Assembly (NCBI GenBank): GCA_028717165.1
Contig: JAQUOK010000002.1
Location: 1-40,595, forward strand
Source of the DNA: Victivallaceae bacterium
GTDB taxonomy: Bacteria > Verrucomicrobiota > Lentisphaeria > Victivallales > Victivallaceae
DNA: 40,595 bases
Reading direction: 5' to 3'
Each line of letters begins with the position of its first letter. Positions within the stretch are counted from its first letter, which is position 1. Shown here piece by piece: positions 8,256 to 17,976 of this stretch. Below the pieces are notes generated by a model, which did not search any database, had not been told where the DNA came from, and was given only the letters and a program-made list of their open reading frames with translations. The translations under genes and the position numbers were made by a program.

Positions 8256-10127
8256 ATGTGCGGAATTGCCGGAATATATGGTGTTTGTGATAAAGAAACC
8301 GTTGACAGGATGGTGGAAGTACAGTCACGCCGCGGCCCGGACGGGCGCGGGGTATGGAGCGATCAGGAAATTCCTGTTACCCTGGGGCACTGCCGGCTTT
8401 CAATCCTTGATCTGTCGAGTCAGGGGAATCAGCCGATGTCTTATGCCGACGGGCGCTTGTGGATTACTTACAACGGGGAAGTCTATAATTTTAAAGAACT
8501 GCGCACTGAACTGGAGAAACTTGGACACCATTTCCATTCAAACTCCGATACCGAGGTCATTCTCGCCGCATATTGCGAATGGGGAAGCGAATGTGTAAAA
8601 AAGTTCCGCGGCATGTTTGCTTTTGCGATAATTGACCGATGCCCTCGGAATGGGGCTCCGCAACTCTTTCTCGCCCGGGACAGGCTGGGCATCAAACCTT
8701 TACTTTATTTTGACAATAGATCCGAGTTCTGTTTTGCTTCTGAATTGCGGGCCTTGCTGGCAAGCGGGAGAATTGATAAAAAAATAGATCCTGAGGCCTT
8801 GCTGGACTATTTGGCGGTGGGTTCGGTATTTCAGCCCCGGACAATAATCAAAGGAGTCAAAACGGTTCCGGCTGCTCACTGGATGGAGGTGCGGGGTCAT
8901 GAACGGAAACTGGTGAAATACTGGGATCTTCATGAGGACACTGCCGGTCTGCGCAAAGAATTACAGGACATTCCCTTTGCCGAGGCATCATTGCGTCTGA
9001 AAAGCATTCTTCAGAATGCCGCCCGTTATAATATGGTTTCGGACGTACCGGTGGGAGCTTTTCTGAGCGGCGGAATCGACTCAACCGCGGTTGTCGGCTT
9101 CATGGGGGCGGTAAGCGGCCATAAAATCAAGACATTTTCGGTAGGGTTTGAAAATAAGCACCGGGCTATCGATGAACGCGGCTATGCCAGAATTGCGGCC
9201 GGATATTTAGGCAGTGATCATCAGGAAGTAGTAGTAACTTCTGATGAAGCGGCAAAAATTTTCACAAATGTGGTTGCGGATATCGACCAGCCCAGTTTTG
9301 ACGGAATAAACACCTGGATAGTTTCCCGTGCCACGAGCCGTTCTGTTAAAGTCGCCGTATCGGGCTTGGGAGGGGATGAAATCTTTGCCGGTTACCCGCA
9401 TTTTCGCAGACTGGCTGAAGATTCCGGGGCGCCTTTCGATAAATTCCCCGTGATTTATAATATTTTGGAAAAAGCGCATAAACTGCGCCCTAACTTTTTG
9501 ACGCTGCGCTTGCTTTCAAAATTTTCTAAACCTGTTGAACGTTTGTCGGCGTTGCGGCGTATTTTAGAAAATTTCGAGATTGAAGACGACGTACGCCCTG
9601 AATTTAACAGGTTGTTCCGTAAACGTATTGTTGAACGATACGAAAGGTGGATGCTCTCAGATGCGGATGAGATTCAGCAGACCAGTTATGCCGAAGTAAA
9701 TGCTTATTTGCAAAGTACTTTACTTAGAGACAGCGATGTGATGAGTATGGCGCACAGCCTGGAATTGCGTCCGATGCTTCTGGATCATCATCTGGTTGAA
9801 TTTGCCTATGCGCTGCCTCCGGAGTATAAGTTGAAGGAAAAAGAAACCAAGCGGATATTTGTCGATGCCGCTTCCGAATATTTGCCGGAAGAATTAAAAA
9901 CGCGTTCCAAGATGGGCTTTGAGATGCCTTTGTCCGAGTGGATGGCGGATGAGTTGCAGGAGCGTTTCACAGCTCTTTTGCATAGCGATAACGCCGGGCT
10001 GTTGTTTAAACCGGCTTATCTTAAAAGAAATATTAATTTGCTTCGCCGTGGAAATCCGCCGAGAGCTCTTTGGGCCTGGGGAATACTGCTTTCCTGGCTG
10101 AATGAAAATAAGGTGACTTTAGAATGA
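8256..10127 (+). CDS. asnB: Asparagine synthase (glutamine-hydrolysing), AsnB family
   Basis: MCGIAGIYG N-terminal nucleophile class II glutaminase; RRGPDGRG; SDVPVGAFLSGGIDSTAVVGFM PP-loop; SGLGGDEIFAGYPHF. Confidence 0.93.
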   Translation: MCGIAGIYGVCDKETVDRMVEVQSRRGPDGRGVWSDQEIPVTLGHCRLSILDLSSQGNQPMSYADGRLWITYNGEVYNFKELRTELEKLGHHFHSNSDTEVILAAYCEWGSECVKKFRGMFAFAIIDRCPRNGAPQLFLARDRLGIKPLLYFDNRSEFCFASELRALLASGRIDKKIDPEALLDYLAVGSVFQPRTIIKGVKTVPAAHWMEVRGHERKLVKYWDLHEDTAGLRKELQDIPFAEASLRLKSILQNAARYNMVSDVPVGAFLSGGIDSTAVVGFMGAVSGHKIKTFSVGFENKHRAIDERGYARIAAGYLGSDHQEVVVTSDEAAKIFTNVVADIDQPSFDGINTWIVSRATSRSVKVAVSGLGGDEIFAGYPHFRRLAEDSGAPFDKFPVIYNILEKAHKLRPNFLTLRLLSKFSKPVERLSALRRILENFEIEDDVRPEFNRLFRKRIVERYERWMLSDADEIQQTSYAEVNAYLQSTLLRDSDVMSMAHSLELRPMLLDHHLVEFAYALPPEYKLKEKETKRIFVDAASEYLPEELKTRSKMGFEMPLSEWMADELQERFTALLHSDNAGLLFKPAYLKRNINLLRRGNPPRALWAWGILLSWLNENKVTLE

Positions 10128-10140
10128 AGGATTTCCCCGG

Positions 10141-11376
10141 ATGAGAAAAAAAATTCTTTATATCCAGCATGCCGGCGAATTAGGCGGCTCGTGTATTAGT
10201 TTGCTCTATACTCTTCAGGGGCTTGATCAGGCGAAATTCGAACCTGTTGTAGCATTGATTCGTCCCAACGAGAAACTGGTAAGTTTTTACGAAAACGCGG
10301 GATTCCAAACGATTGCAGCGCCGGGTATTTATACTTTCGAGCACACTACCGCTTCGCATGCGTGTTTAAGTTCTCCGCTGGGATGTTGGGCTCTCATGCA
10401 AAGTCTTATTCACTGGCGGCAATCAATGCGTCTAACCCTGGACCTGGCGGCCAAAGTGAATCCCGACCTGGTTCACCTCAACTCCGTCGTTTTAGTCCCT
10501 TCGGCGATGGCTTTGGCAAAAGCCGGTATTCCCTTTGTCTGGCAGGTGCGCGAAGCGCCGGTGAAAGGATATTTCGGCCGGCGGACAAAATTTATGAGTT
10601 CGCTCCTGAAAAGATACGGAAAAGAACTGATCTTCATTTCCGATGACGACTGTGAGCGCTGGGTGCAGAAATCCAGAGGAGTTGTCGTAGCCAACTTCGT
10701 GGATCTGAAAAAGTTTACTCCCGACTTTCCCGCGGGGGATATAAGAGAAAAACTGAAGTTGCCGGAAAACGGTAAAACAATACTGTTTCTGGGCGGAATT
10801 TCGCCAATAAACGGCCTGCAGGTACTTTTGGAAGCCATCTGCCGGGCACGGGAGTCGGTTCCCGGCTTGGTTTGTATTGCGGCAGGAATGAATATTGCTT
10901 CGTCCGGCAGATTAATTTCCAGGATATTGCGAAAGGTTCTGCCGTTTCTGGGAACCGGAGTGCCGGTGCAGAAAATTGAAAAGCGGATTTCTGAATTGAA
11001 CCTGGAGAAAAACCTTAGAATCTTGCCTTTTCAGAAGGATATCAGACCCTTTATCGCGGTCTGCGATGTGCTGGTGTTTCCGTCGACAGTCCCTCATTTC
11101 GCTCGTCCCGTCATCGAGGCGGCGGCTATGGGAAAACCTTCGATAGGTTCCGATATCGGCGGGGTTAACGGGTTGATCGAAAATGGGCAAACCGGAATTT
11201 TAGTTAAACCCGGCAGTGTCGGATCTTTGACTGAGGCGTTGAAAGAAATCCTGTCCGATCCGGAAAAAGCCGCCCTTATGGGACAAAACGGCATCAGAAA
11301 AGCTCAAACTGACTTTAACCTGAACAAGCAAATCAAAAAAATAACCGGAATCTATGATTCAATTTTAAATCCCTGA
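10141..11376 (+). CDS. Glycosyltransferase family 4 (GT-B)
   Basis: ILYIQHAGELGGSCISLLYTLQGL N-term; VLVFPSTVPHFARPVIEAAAMGKPSIGSDIGGVNGLIENGQTGILVKPG donor-binding region. Confidence 0.88.
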   Translation: MRKKILYIQHAGELGGSCISLLYTLQGLDQAKFEPVVALIRPNEKLVSFYENAGFQTIAAPGIYTFEHTTASHACLSSPLGCWALMQSLIHWRQSMRLTLDLAAKVNPDLVHLNSVVLVPSAMALAKAGIPFVWQVREAPVKGYFGRRTKFMSSLLKRYGKELIFISDDDCERWVQKSRGVVVANFVDLKKFTPDFPAGDIREKLKLPENGKTILFLGGISPINGLQVLLEAICRARESVPGLVCIAAGMNIASSGRLISRILRKVLPFLGTGVPVQKIEKRISELNLEKNLRILPFQKDIRPFIAVCDVLVFPSTVPHFARPVIEAAAMGKPSIGSDIGGVNGLIENGQTGILVKPGSVGSLTEALKEILSDPEKAALMGQNGIRKAQTDFNLNKQIKKITGIYDSILNP

Positions 11377-11381
11377 GAAAA

Positions 11382-12839
11382 ATGAATATTGAAAAAAATT
11401 ATTTGAGAAACAGTTATTTTTATTCCATTACTTTTATCTGCCTGGTTAGTTTTTTATTGTGTTTTTTAAGCGTTAAAGTGTCAGTGCTCTGCAGCCTGAT
11501 CCTGGCTTCCTGGCTCATTATACGCGCCAAACCGGATGCTTTGCTGGGGCTGTTTCTGCTGTATTTCGTCAGGTATTATTTTTATTATGTCGATAATTTT
11601 GTAAACGTGATAGGCGCGACAACCATGGCTTTACGGGAGATTTTGACTTTTGCCGGTTTCCCTTTACAGGTTGATTTCCTGATCTGTTTTCTCGTCGGTT
11701 CCCGGGTTATTGCGGAATGGCTTTTTTATCCGGAAACTTTTCGCGGCAAATTTTCCCCGTTAATTTTCATCCTCTGGTTATTAGCCTTTCTGCCGGTGCT
11801 GGCCGGACTTTATTATGAGCTGGATACCAGGAGTTTCAACTGGACGGGGGGAATCCGTTATCTGTTGATCACGGGCAGTTATTTTTACGGTTATATTTTA
11901 GCCGCAAATTGGCCGAAAGGGGAAAATAAGTTTTTGCTTTATCTTTTCCTGCCGCTGGTTTTTGTCATGCTTTCCCTGATGAACCTGCATCTGTTCTGGT
12001 CTCATCACGGCTTTTTATTTTTGGGGCTGGGAGGAGCGTTTGCCGTTTATTTCCTGCAGCAGCAGGCAAAATTCAAATATCGTTTTTCAGGCCTGCTTTT
12101 GGGCGGTTTAGCAATAGTTTATGCGGAGCAGGCGTCTTTAACGATAATTTTGATTGTCTCTCTTGCCGTTTTGCTGGCCTATGTCAGTATTACGGAAAGA
12201 AAGTCGGCATCAAAATTCCGCAATTATATCGTCAGATATGTCGGCGTTATCGCGGTTTTATTTATCCTGGGTTTTACGATCTATCTGGTTTACTATGGCC
12301 TTAGTTCTTCCGACTATGACCCGACGGAAATGTACGGCTCTTATACGGGGGATTTATCGGAACGGATCAACGCCAAAATATTTTCAGACCGTTTGCCTTT
12401 ATGGATTGCTGCCGCCAGACAGATCGTGACGGAACCGGAATTTTTTGTGACTTCCGTCAGATTTCTCGAATTGCCGGGACGTGACCAGCTCTGGATGGTC
12501 AGTTGCCACAATACCATATTGGAATCGTTAAGGGTCAACGGCTTATTTTCCGGAACGGTCATGCTTATTATCATGTTCATTGCTTTAAAAAACGGCTTGA
12601 GAGTATTGGAAAATTCAAACGATTCGATTCTCAAAAGCGTGACGGCGGGAGTTTTGGGAACCGCTGTTATTGGAATGATAACGGGAATTTTTCCGATTGA
12701 CATGACCGTTGGTTTTTGGTTATGGACTCTCATTGCCCTTTGTCATGGTATTTTTCTGGATGATGCCGAACCGGTTAAAAATGAGAAATTGTCCGGGGAG
12801 CATCCGGCTGCGGAACAAGGAGGAGGGAAATCTGATTGA
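11382..12839 (+). CDS. O-antigen polymerase/ligase-like multi-TM protein (Wzy-like)
   Basis: ~12 hydrophobic segments, periplasmic loop with FSDRLPLWIAAARQIVTEP...CHNTILESLRVNGLFSG, typical of Wzy/WaaL proteins. Confidence 0.7.
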   Translation: MNIEKNYLRNSYFYSITFICLVSFLLCFLSVKVSVLCSLILASWLIIRAKPDALLGLFLLYFVRYYFYYVDNFVNVIGATTMALREILTFAGFPLQVDFLICFLVGSRVIAEWLFYPETFRGKFSPLIFILWLLAFLPVLAGLYYELDTRSFNWTGGIRYLLITGSYFYGYILAANWPKGENKFLLYLFLPLVFVMLSLMNLHLFWSHHGFLFLGLGGAFAVYFLQQQAKFKYRFSGLLLGGLAIVYAEQASLTIILIVSLAVLLAYVSITERKSASKFRNYIVRYVGVIAVLFILGFTIYLVYYGLSSSDYDPTEMYGSYTGDLSERINAKIFSDRLPLWIAAARQIVTEPEFFVTSVRFLELPGRDQLWMVSCHNTILESLRVNGLFSGTVMLIIMFIALKNGLRVLENSNDSILKSVTAGVLGTAVIGMITGIFPIDMTVGFWLWTLIALCHGIFLDDAEPVKNEKLSGEHPAAEQGGGKSD

Positions 12840-13999
12840 CGGATTATTTATTATGGCTGGGCGGAGTTTTTGTGGAGGATGCCCTTAAGCATCCGGCGGT
12901 CAGTACTGCCGCAAACCGCTGGCAGAAAGGGTTGCTTGAGGCGCTGAATCAGAAGCATTTCCCGGTTTTTGAACTCCTGCATTTTCCCGAACCCGTATTT
13001 CCGAAGGGGAAATTGCGGCCTGGCGTCCCGAATGACGTTGCTTCGGATTTTGATAATTGCCTGGTAAATTACTGGAATCTGCCGGTTTTTAGGACTATGG
13101 ATTTGCGTCGGGTATACCTCAAGGCTTTCAGAAATATTTGTAAACGCCGGGGAAAGCCGCTGGCGGTATTTTCCTATAACCCGACGCCCTGGGCGGCAGC
13201 CGTGGGACTGTATGCGCAAAAATATTTACAGGTACCCTGGGTTGACGTCTGTGCTGATCACTATGAGCCGGGGCCGGGCTGGGAGTCATACAGTCCAGGA
13301 GCGGAGAGGGCCGCGGGGCATGTATTTTTGTCCTGTCACGCGTTTAACAGTTGTCCGTACTGGCCAAAAATGCATCTGGACGGCGGAATTAACCGTTTGC
13401 GGTTCGAACCGGATGCGGAGAATTCTCCGGCGGAGGATAAAAAAATAATTTTGTATACCGGAATGCTGAATGCATGGGGCGGAGTCAGTTTTTTACTTAA
13501 AGCCTTCCGCCTGATCAGCGGTCCGGATATTGAACTTTGGATCTGCGGGCCCGGAATCAATTCAGATCTGGAAGCCGCCCGCAAATCTGATCCCAGAATA
13601 AAATTTCAGGGGCTTGTTTCTGAAGAAAGACTGCAGCGGATTTACCGGCAGGCAGCTGTCCTGGTTAATCCGCGGCCGAATAATATTAACGGCAATACGA
13701 TGAATTTCCCTTCAAAAGTCCTCGAATATCTGTCATACGGGAAACCGGTTGTCAGTACCTGGACTCCGGGGCTCAGTCCTGATTACCGTGAAGTGCTTGA
13801 GGTACTGCCGGAAGAAAATGAACGCTGCCTGGCGGAGACGCTTCAGAATGTATTGCAATGGCCTGATGAACGAAAAAAACAAAATTCAGTTGCAATCGGC
13901 AATTATTTATTGAATCATAAAACCTGGGAAAAACAGTCTGACAGATTGGTCGACTGGCTCAGAAATGACGTTTTATTAAACTTTAAGCAGGATAAATGA
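12836..13999 (+). CDS. Glycosyltransferase (GT1/GT4-like, GT-B)
   Basis: IILYTGMLNAWGGVSFLLKAFRLI...ELWICGPGINSDLEAARKSDPRIKFQGLVSEERLQRIYRQAAVLVNPRP...FPSKVLEYLSYGKPVVST; TTG start overlapping upstream stop by 4 nt. Confidence 0.85.
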   Translation: MTDYLLWLGGVFVEDALKHPAVSTAANRWQKGLLEALNQKHFPVFELLHFPEPVFPKGKLRPGVPNDVASDFDNCLVNYWNLPVFRTMDLRRVYLKAFRNICKRRGKPLAVFSYNPTPWAAAVGLYAQKYLQVPWVDVCADHYEPGPGWESYSPGAERAAGHVFLSCHAFNSCPYWPKMHLDGGINRLRFEPDAENSPAEDKKIILYTGMLNAWGGVSFLLKAFRLISGPDIELWICGPGINSDLEAARKSDPRIKFQGLVSEERLQRIYRQAAVLVNPRPNNINGNTMNFPSKVLEYLSYGKPVVSTWTPGLSPDYREVLEVLPEENERCLAETLQNVLQWPDERKKQNSVAIGNYLLNHKTWEKQSDRLVDWLRNDVLLNFKQDK

Positions 14000-14005
14000 A
14001 AATAT

Positions 14006-15091
14006 ATGGATATTGATAAAACACCGGCAAATAAAATCGAGCTGGTAATCTCCTGGTCCGGAATTCCGGCTTATGGGGCTCGTCTGATTCGGGCCGGAAT
14101 AGAAAAGCTGGGCCGGCCTGTTACCGTTATAGGAACCAATCCCCAGATAGCCGTCAAGGATACGGAAGATATTCTCGGTCAGAAAATTATCTGGATAGAT
14201 GATACCGGCGTCAGTTCCTGGGCGGAACTGAATCTGCCCGTTCCGGATATATTCTTTCAGGGCGGATGGAACCTGCCTTCATTCAATAAACTGGGAAAAG
14301 AAGTGATAACCCGGGGAGGTAAAGTAATCGTCCTGAGCGACAACAACTGGAAAAATTCTTTTCGTCAGTGGCTGGCGTTCGTCAAATTCCGGCTGTTTAT
14401 GCGGAAATGGTTTTCGGCGGTCTGGGTTCCCGGTTTATCGGCGGTCAGATTAATGCGTTTTATGGGGATGCCGCCGGCAAAAATATATAAGGGACTATAT
14501 GGAAGCGATCATGCCTGTTTCAGCCCCGGGCCTCCTCTTTCCGAAAGGGAAAAGCAATTTATTTTCGTCGGGCAGTTTATTCCGAGGAAAGAAATTTCGA
14601 CTTTGGTAAAGGCGTTTAAGGAATTCCATAAGAAATTTCCCGACTGGGAACTGCTTATGTATGGAGCCGGGGAATGTCGGCATCTGCTGGAAAATATTCC
14701 CAACCTGACAGTTCATCCGTTTGCGGATTCCAGAACAATAGGTGAAGCCTTCAGACAATCAAGGTTCCTGGTTTTGCCCAGTTGGGAAGATCATTGGCCA
14801 TTAGTGGTTTCAGAAGCCGCATGTGTCGGTTGCGGATTGATTCTCAGTAACAAAATCGGAAACCGTCATGATCTGTCAAATGAAAAAAACGGATTTATTT
14901 TCAAGGCAGGTTCTTCTGAACAGCTGGCAGGGAAAATGGAGGAAGCGGCTTTGTTTTCCGATGCGAGGCTTAATGAAGTATACGAGGCAAGCAGGCGTTT
15001 TGGAGCACAGTTCGGATTGCCGCAATGGGGTGAAAAGTTCTGCCGGATTGTAAATGATTTTCGGCCGTCGGCTGAAGGGCATTCGAAATAA
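14006..15091 (+). CDS. Glycosyltransferase family 4 (GT-B)
   Basis: FIFVGQFIPRKEISTLVKAFKEFHKKFPDWELLMYGAGECRHLLE...RFLVLPSWEDHWPLVVSEAACVGCGLILSNKIGNRHDL. Confidence 0.88.
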   Translation: MDIDKTPANKIELVISWSGIPAYGARLIRAGIEKLGRPVTVIGTNPQIAVKDTEDILGQKIIWIDDTGVSSWAELNLPVPDIFFQGGWNLPSFNKLGKEVITRGGKVIVLSDNNWKNSFRQWLAFVKFRLFMRKWFSAVWVPGLSAVRLMRFMGMPPAKIYKGLYGSDHACFSPGPPLSEREKQFIFVGQFIPRKEISTLVKAFKEFHKKFPDWELLMYGAGECRHLLENIPNLTVHPFADSRTIGEAFRQSRFLVLPSWEDHWPLVVSEAACVGCGLILSNKIGNRHDLSNEKNGFIFKAGSSEQLAGKMEEAALFSDARLNEVYEASRRFGAQFGLPQWGEKFCRIVNDFRPSAEGHSK

Positions 15092-15132
15092 CAATAACGC
15101 TGCAAATAATAAAGAAGAGGTTTTCCCGAAAA

Positions 15133-16110
15133 ATGAGAAAAATACTTGTTACCGGCGGTGCCGGTTATATTGGCTCCCATACGTGTAAGGCGCTTAAAGC
15201 CGCCGGTTATATTCCGGTTGTATATGATAATCTGTCTCATGGACATAAAGACTTCGTTAAATGGGGTCCGTTTGAATATGGTGATATTTCGAATCCGGAG
15301 AAACTCGATGCGGCGCTGAAAAAACACAATCCTGAAGCCGTAATTCATTTCGCGGCATTTGCCTATGTGGGCGAATCAGTTTTGGACCCGGCTAAATATT
15401 ACAAAAACAATTTGGCCGGCACGATAAATTTACTCGATTCAATGTTGAAAAATGAGGTCGGGAAAATTATCTTTTCGTCAACCTGTGCAACCTATGGTTG
15501 CCCGCCCGGTTCGCCGATATGTGAAAATACAAGTCAGAATCCGGTGAATCCGTACGGCAGAAGCAAATATACGGTGGAAAAGATTTTAGAGGATTATGAT
15601 ACGGCATACGGGATGAAAAGCATTGTTTTGCGTTATTTCAATGCGGCAGGTGCGGATCCGGACGGTGAAACCGGGGAGGATCATACCCCTGAAACCCACC
15701 TGATCCCGCTGGTACTGGACGTTGCTTTGGGGAGAAAAGAAAAAGTCACCGTAATGGGAACGGATTACAATACGAAAGACGGCACTTGCGTGAGGGATTA
15801 TATACATGTCGCGGATTTGGCTTCAGCTCATGTAGCAGGTTTGGAGTATTTGATGGCGACAAACCGGTCAAGTGTGTATAATCTGGGAAATTCGCAGGGT
15901 TATTCAGTTCTTGACATAATTAACAGCGCTGAAAAAGTTACAGGACAAACCATTAACAGGGAAACGGGTAAAAGACGGCCGGGGGATCCGGACTGTCTTG
16001 TGGCTGATGCTGAAAAAATCGGCAGAGAGCTTGGCTGGAAACCTGAATATGGAGATATTGAAAAAATAATCCGTGATGCCTGGAAATGGCACCAGTACAG
16101 ATTCGGATAG
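15133..16110 (+). CDS. galE: UDP-glucose 4-epimerase
   Basis: ILVTGGAGYIGSHTCKALKAAGYIPVVYDNLSHGH; SSTCATYG; YGRSKYTVEKIL; RYFNAAGADPDGETGEDH. Confidence 0.93.
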   Translation: MRKILVTGGAGYIGSHTCKALKAAGYIPVVYDNLSHGHKDFVKWGPFEYGDISNPEKLDAALKKHNPEAVIHFAAFAYVGESVLDPAKYYKNNLAGTINLLDSMLKNEVGKIIFSSTCATYGCPPGSPICENTSQNPVNPYGRSKYTVEKILEDYDTAYGMKSIVLRYFNAAGADPDGETGEDHTPETHLIPLVLDVALGRKEKVTVMGTDYNTKDGTCVRDYIHVADLASAHVAGLEYLMATNRSSVYNLGNSQGYSVLDIINSAEKVTGQTINRETGKRRPGDPDCLVADAEKIGRELGWKPEYGDIEKIIRDAWKWHQYRFG

Positions 16111-16133
16111 GAACTGAAAATCAGGGGACATAA

Positions 16134-16913
16134 ATGATTATAAAGAAGCTGCTTGCCGCGATGTTAACGACGCCTGTCATGGGAAAGCTTATATCGTTTT
16201 TTTACAAAGGAAAAATTCCTTTCCGCGGTTTGAGGTTTGACACTTGCATTCCTGAAATATCACCTGAAACCAAAGCTCAGATTTTCTTCAGGATATATGA
16301 GAGTGCGGAAATTCGTTTCATACAAAAATATTTGCCGGAATCCCTGGATGTCATAGAGCTGGGAAGTTCTATCGGAGTTCTCTCGACGGTCATCAGGAGA
16401 ATGCTCGATAAAAATAAGCGCCTGATCTGTGTTGAGGCCTGCCCGCAGCTCAGCAGACAAATAGTTGTCAATTTGAAACAGAATAATTTATATCATAATG
16501 TAAGCTGCCTTAATAAGGCAATCAGTTACGATACTGAAGGGAACAATAAAATATATTTTAACCCGGGAGATTTATCGACTACCGGAACAATAGACCGCGA
16601 AGCCAAAAAAAAGAATGCAGTTGAGGTTGAAACTGTTACTTTGTCCGGTTTAAAATCAGATTTTGATATTGACCGGTATACACTTGTTATGGATATAGAG
16701 GGGGAGGAGGCCTCTATCATTAATGAAGATGCGGAAGCTCTCAAAGGCTGCCGGCATCTTTTTGCCGAGCTGCACGATTCAAATCGTGACGGTACTTTGC
16801 TGACTGTTGACACAATACTGCACAAGCTGATCAGCATGCATGGTTTTGAACTGGTTGACAGATATTATAATGTAGTTTATTTAAATAAGAACAAAAACGG
16901 TATTGGGAATTAA
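16134..16913 (+). CDS. FkbM family methyltransferase
   Basis: VIELGSSIGVLSTVIRRML...ICVEACPQLSRQIVVNLKQNN...VETVTLSGL...TLVMDIEGEEASII. Confidence 0.82.
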   Translation: MIIKKLLAAMLTTPVMGKLISFFYKGKIPFRGLRFDTCIPEISPETKAQIFFRIYESAEIRFIQKYLPESLDVIELGSSIGVLSTVIRRMLDKNKRLICVEACPQLSRQIVVNLKQNNLYHNVSCLNKAISYDTEGNNKIYFNPGDLSTTGTIDREAKKKNAVEVETVTLSGLKSDFDIDRYTLVMDIEGEEASIINEDAEALKGCRHLFAELHDSNRDGTLLTVDTILHKLISMHGFELVDRYYNVVYLNKNKNGIGN

Positions 16914-16959
16914 TACTTTAAATAAGATACATGATTTCAATAAAATAAGGGAGGTCATA

Positions 16960-17955
16960 GTGAATAGTAATCCCAAGCATTACCTCGTTACCGGCGGCGC
17001 TGGATTCATCGGCTCTCACCTGTCTGAAAAATTAATTGCCGGCGGCAATAGAATTACCGTTATTGACGATTTATCTACCGGCGATATTCATAACCTGGAC
17101 GCGATAATTGAACATCCGCAGTTCAATATAATCATCGGTTCGGTATTGGATTCTGACTTGATGGAACCCCTGGTAAGGAATTGCGACGCGATATTTCATT
17201 TAGCTTCGGCGGTCGGGGTTAAACTGATTATGGCCCGGCCGGTGGAGACGATTGAAAAAATATTTGACGGTACTGCGGTCGTCTTTAAGTACGCCGCCAG
17301 ATACCGCAAAAAAGTCCTGATCACAAGTACCAGTGAAGTATACGGTAAAAGTAAGGATGTCCCGTTTAAAGAAGACGGAGACCGGGTGGAAGGTTCGACC
17401 GCCATGCATCGCTGGGCGTATGCCTGCGCCAAGTCGCTGGATGAATTCCTGGCGCTTGCGCATGCCAAGGAATCCGAGCTTCCGGTCGTGGTTGTGAGGT
17501 TGTTCAATACGGTCGGGCCGCGTCAGGCGGCGGCCTACGGAATGGTAATCCCCAACCTTATCGGCGCGGCGCTTAAAGGACTTCCCCTGAACGTGCACGG
17601 GGACGGTAAACAGACCAGATGTTTCTGTCACGTGGCTGATGTTGTTGAGGCTTTATGCAAATTAATGACGGATAAAAAATGTGAAGCCAAAGTCATAAAT
17701 ATCGGTTCAAGCGATGAAATTTCTATCCTGGAACTTGCCGGAAAAATTATAAAACTTACGAACAGTAAATCTGAAATCAAGCTTGTACCTTATGAACAGG
17801 TTTATCCGAACGGCGGTTTCGAGGATATGCAGCGCCGGGTGCCGTCCATTGAACGAATAAAAGGACTTATCGGCTGGCAGCCGCAGAAAAACCTTGATGA
17901 CATTATCCGTGGCGTAGCTGAAGAGATCAGCGAAAAACTGAAATTGAAAATTTGA
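16960..17955 (+). CDS. NAD-dependent nucleotide-sugar epimerase/dehydratase (extended SDR)
   Basis: HYLVTGGAGFIGSHLSEKLIAGGNRITVIDDLSTG; TSTSEVYGKS; RLFNTVGPRQ. Start moved from 16903 (TTG) to GTG 16960, preceded by AAGGGAGG at 16946-16953. Confidence 0.85.
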   Translation: MNSNPKHYLVTGGAGFIGSHLSEKLIAGGNRITVIDDLSTGDIHNLDAIIEHPQFNIIIGSVLDSDLMEPLVRNCDAIFHLASAVGVKLIMARPVETIEKIFDGTAVVFKYAARYRKKVLITSTSEVYGKSKDVPFKEDGDRVEGSTAMHRWAYACAKSLDEFLALAHAKESELPVVVVRLFNTVGPRQAAAYGMVIPNLIGAALKGLPLNVHGDGKQTRCFCHVADVVEALCKLMTDKKCEAKVINIGSSDEISILELAGKIIKLTNSKSEIKLVPYEQVYPNGGFEDMQRRVPSIERIKGLIGWQPQKNLDDIIRGVAEEISEKLKLKI

Positions 17956-17976
17956 GTATTTCCATCTGTCTTCGAA

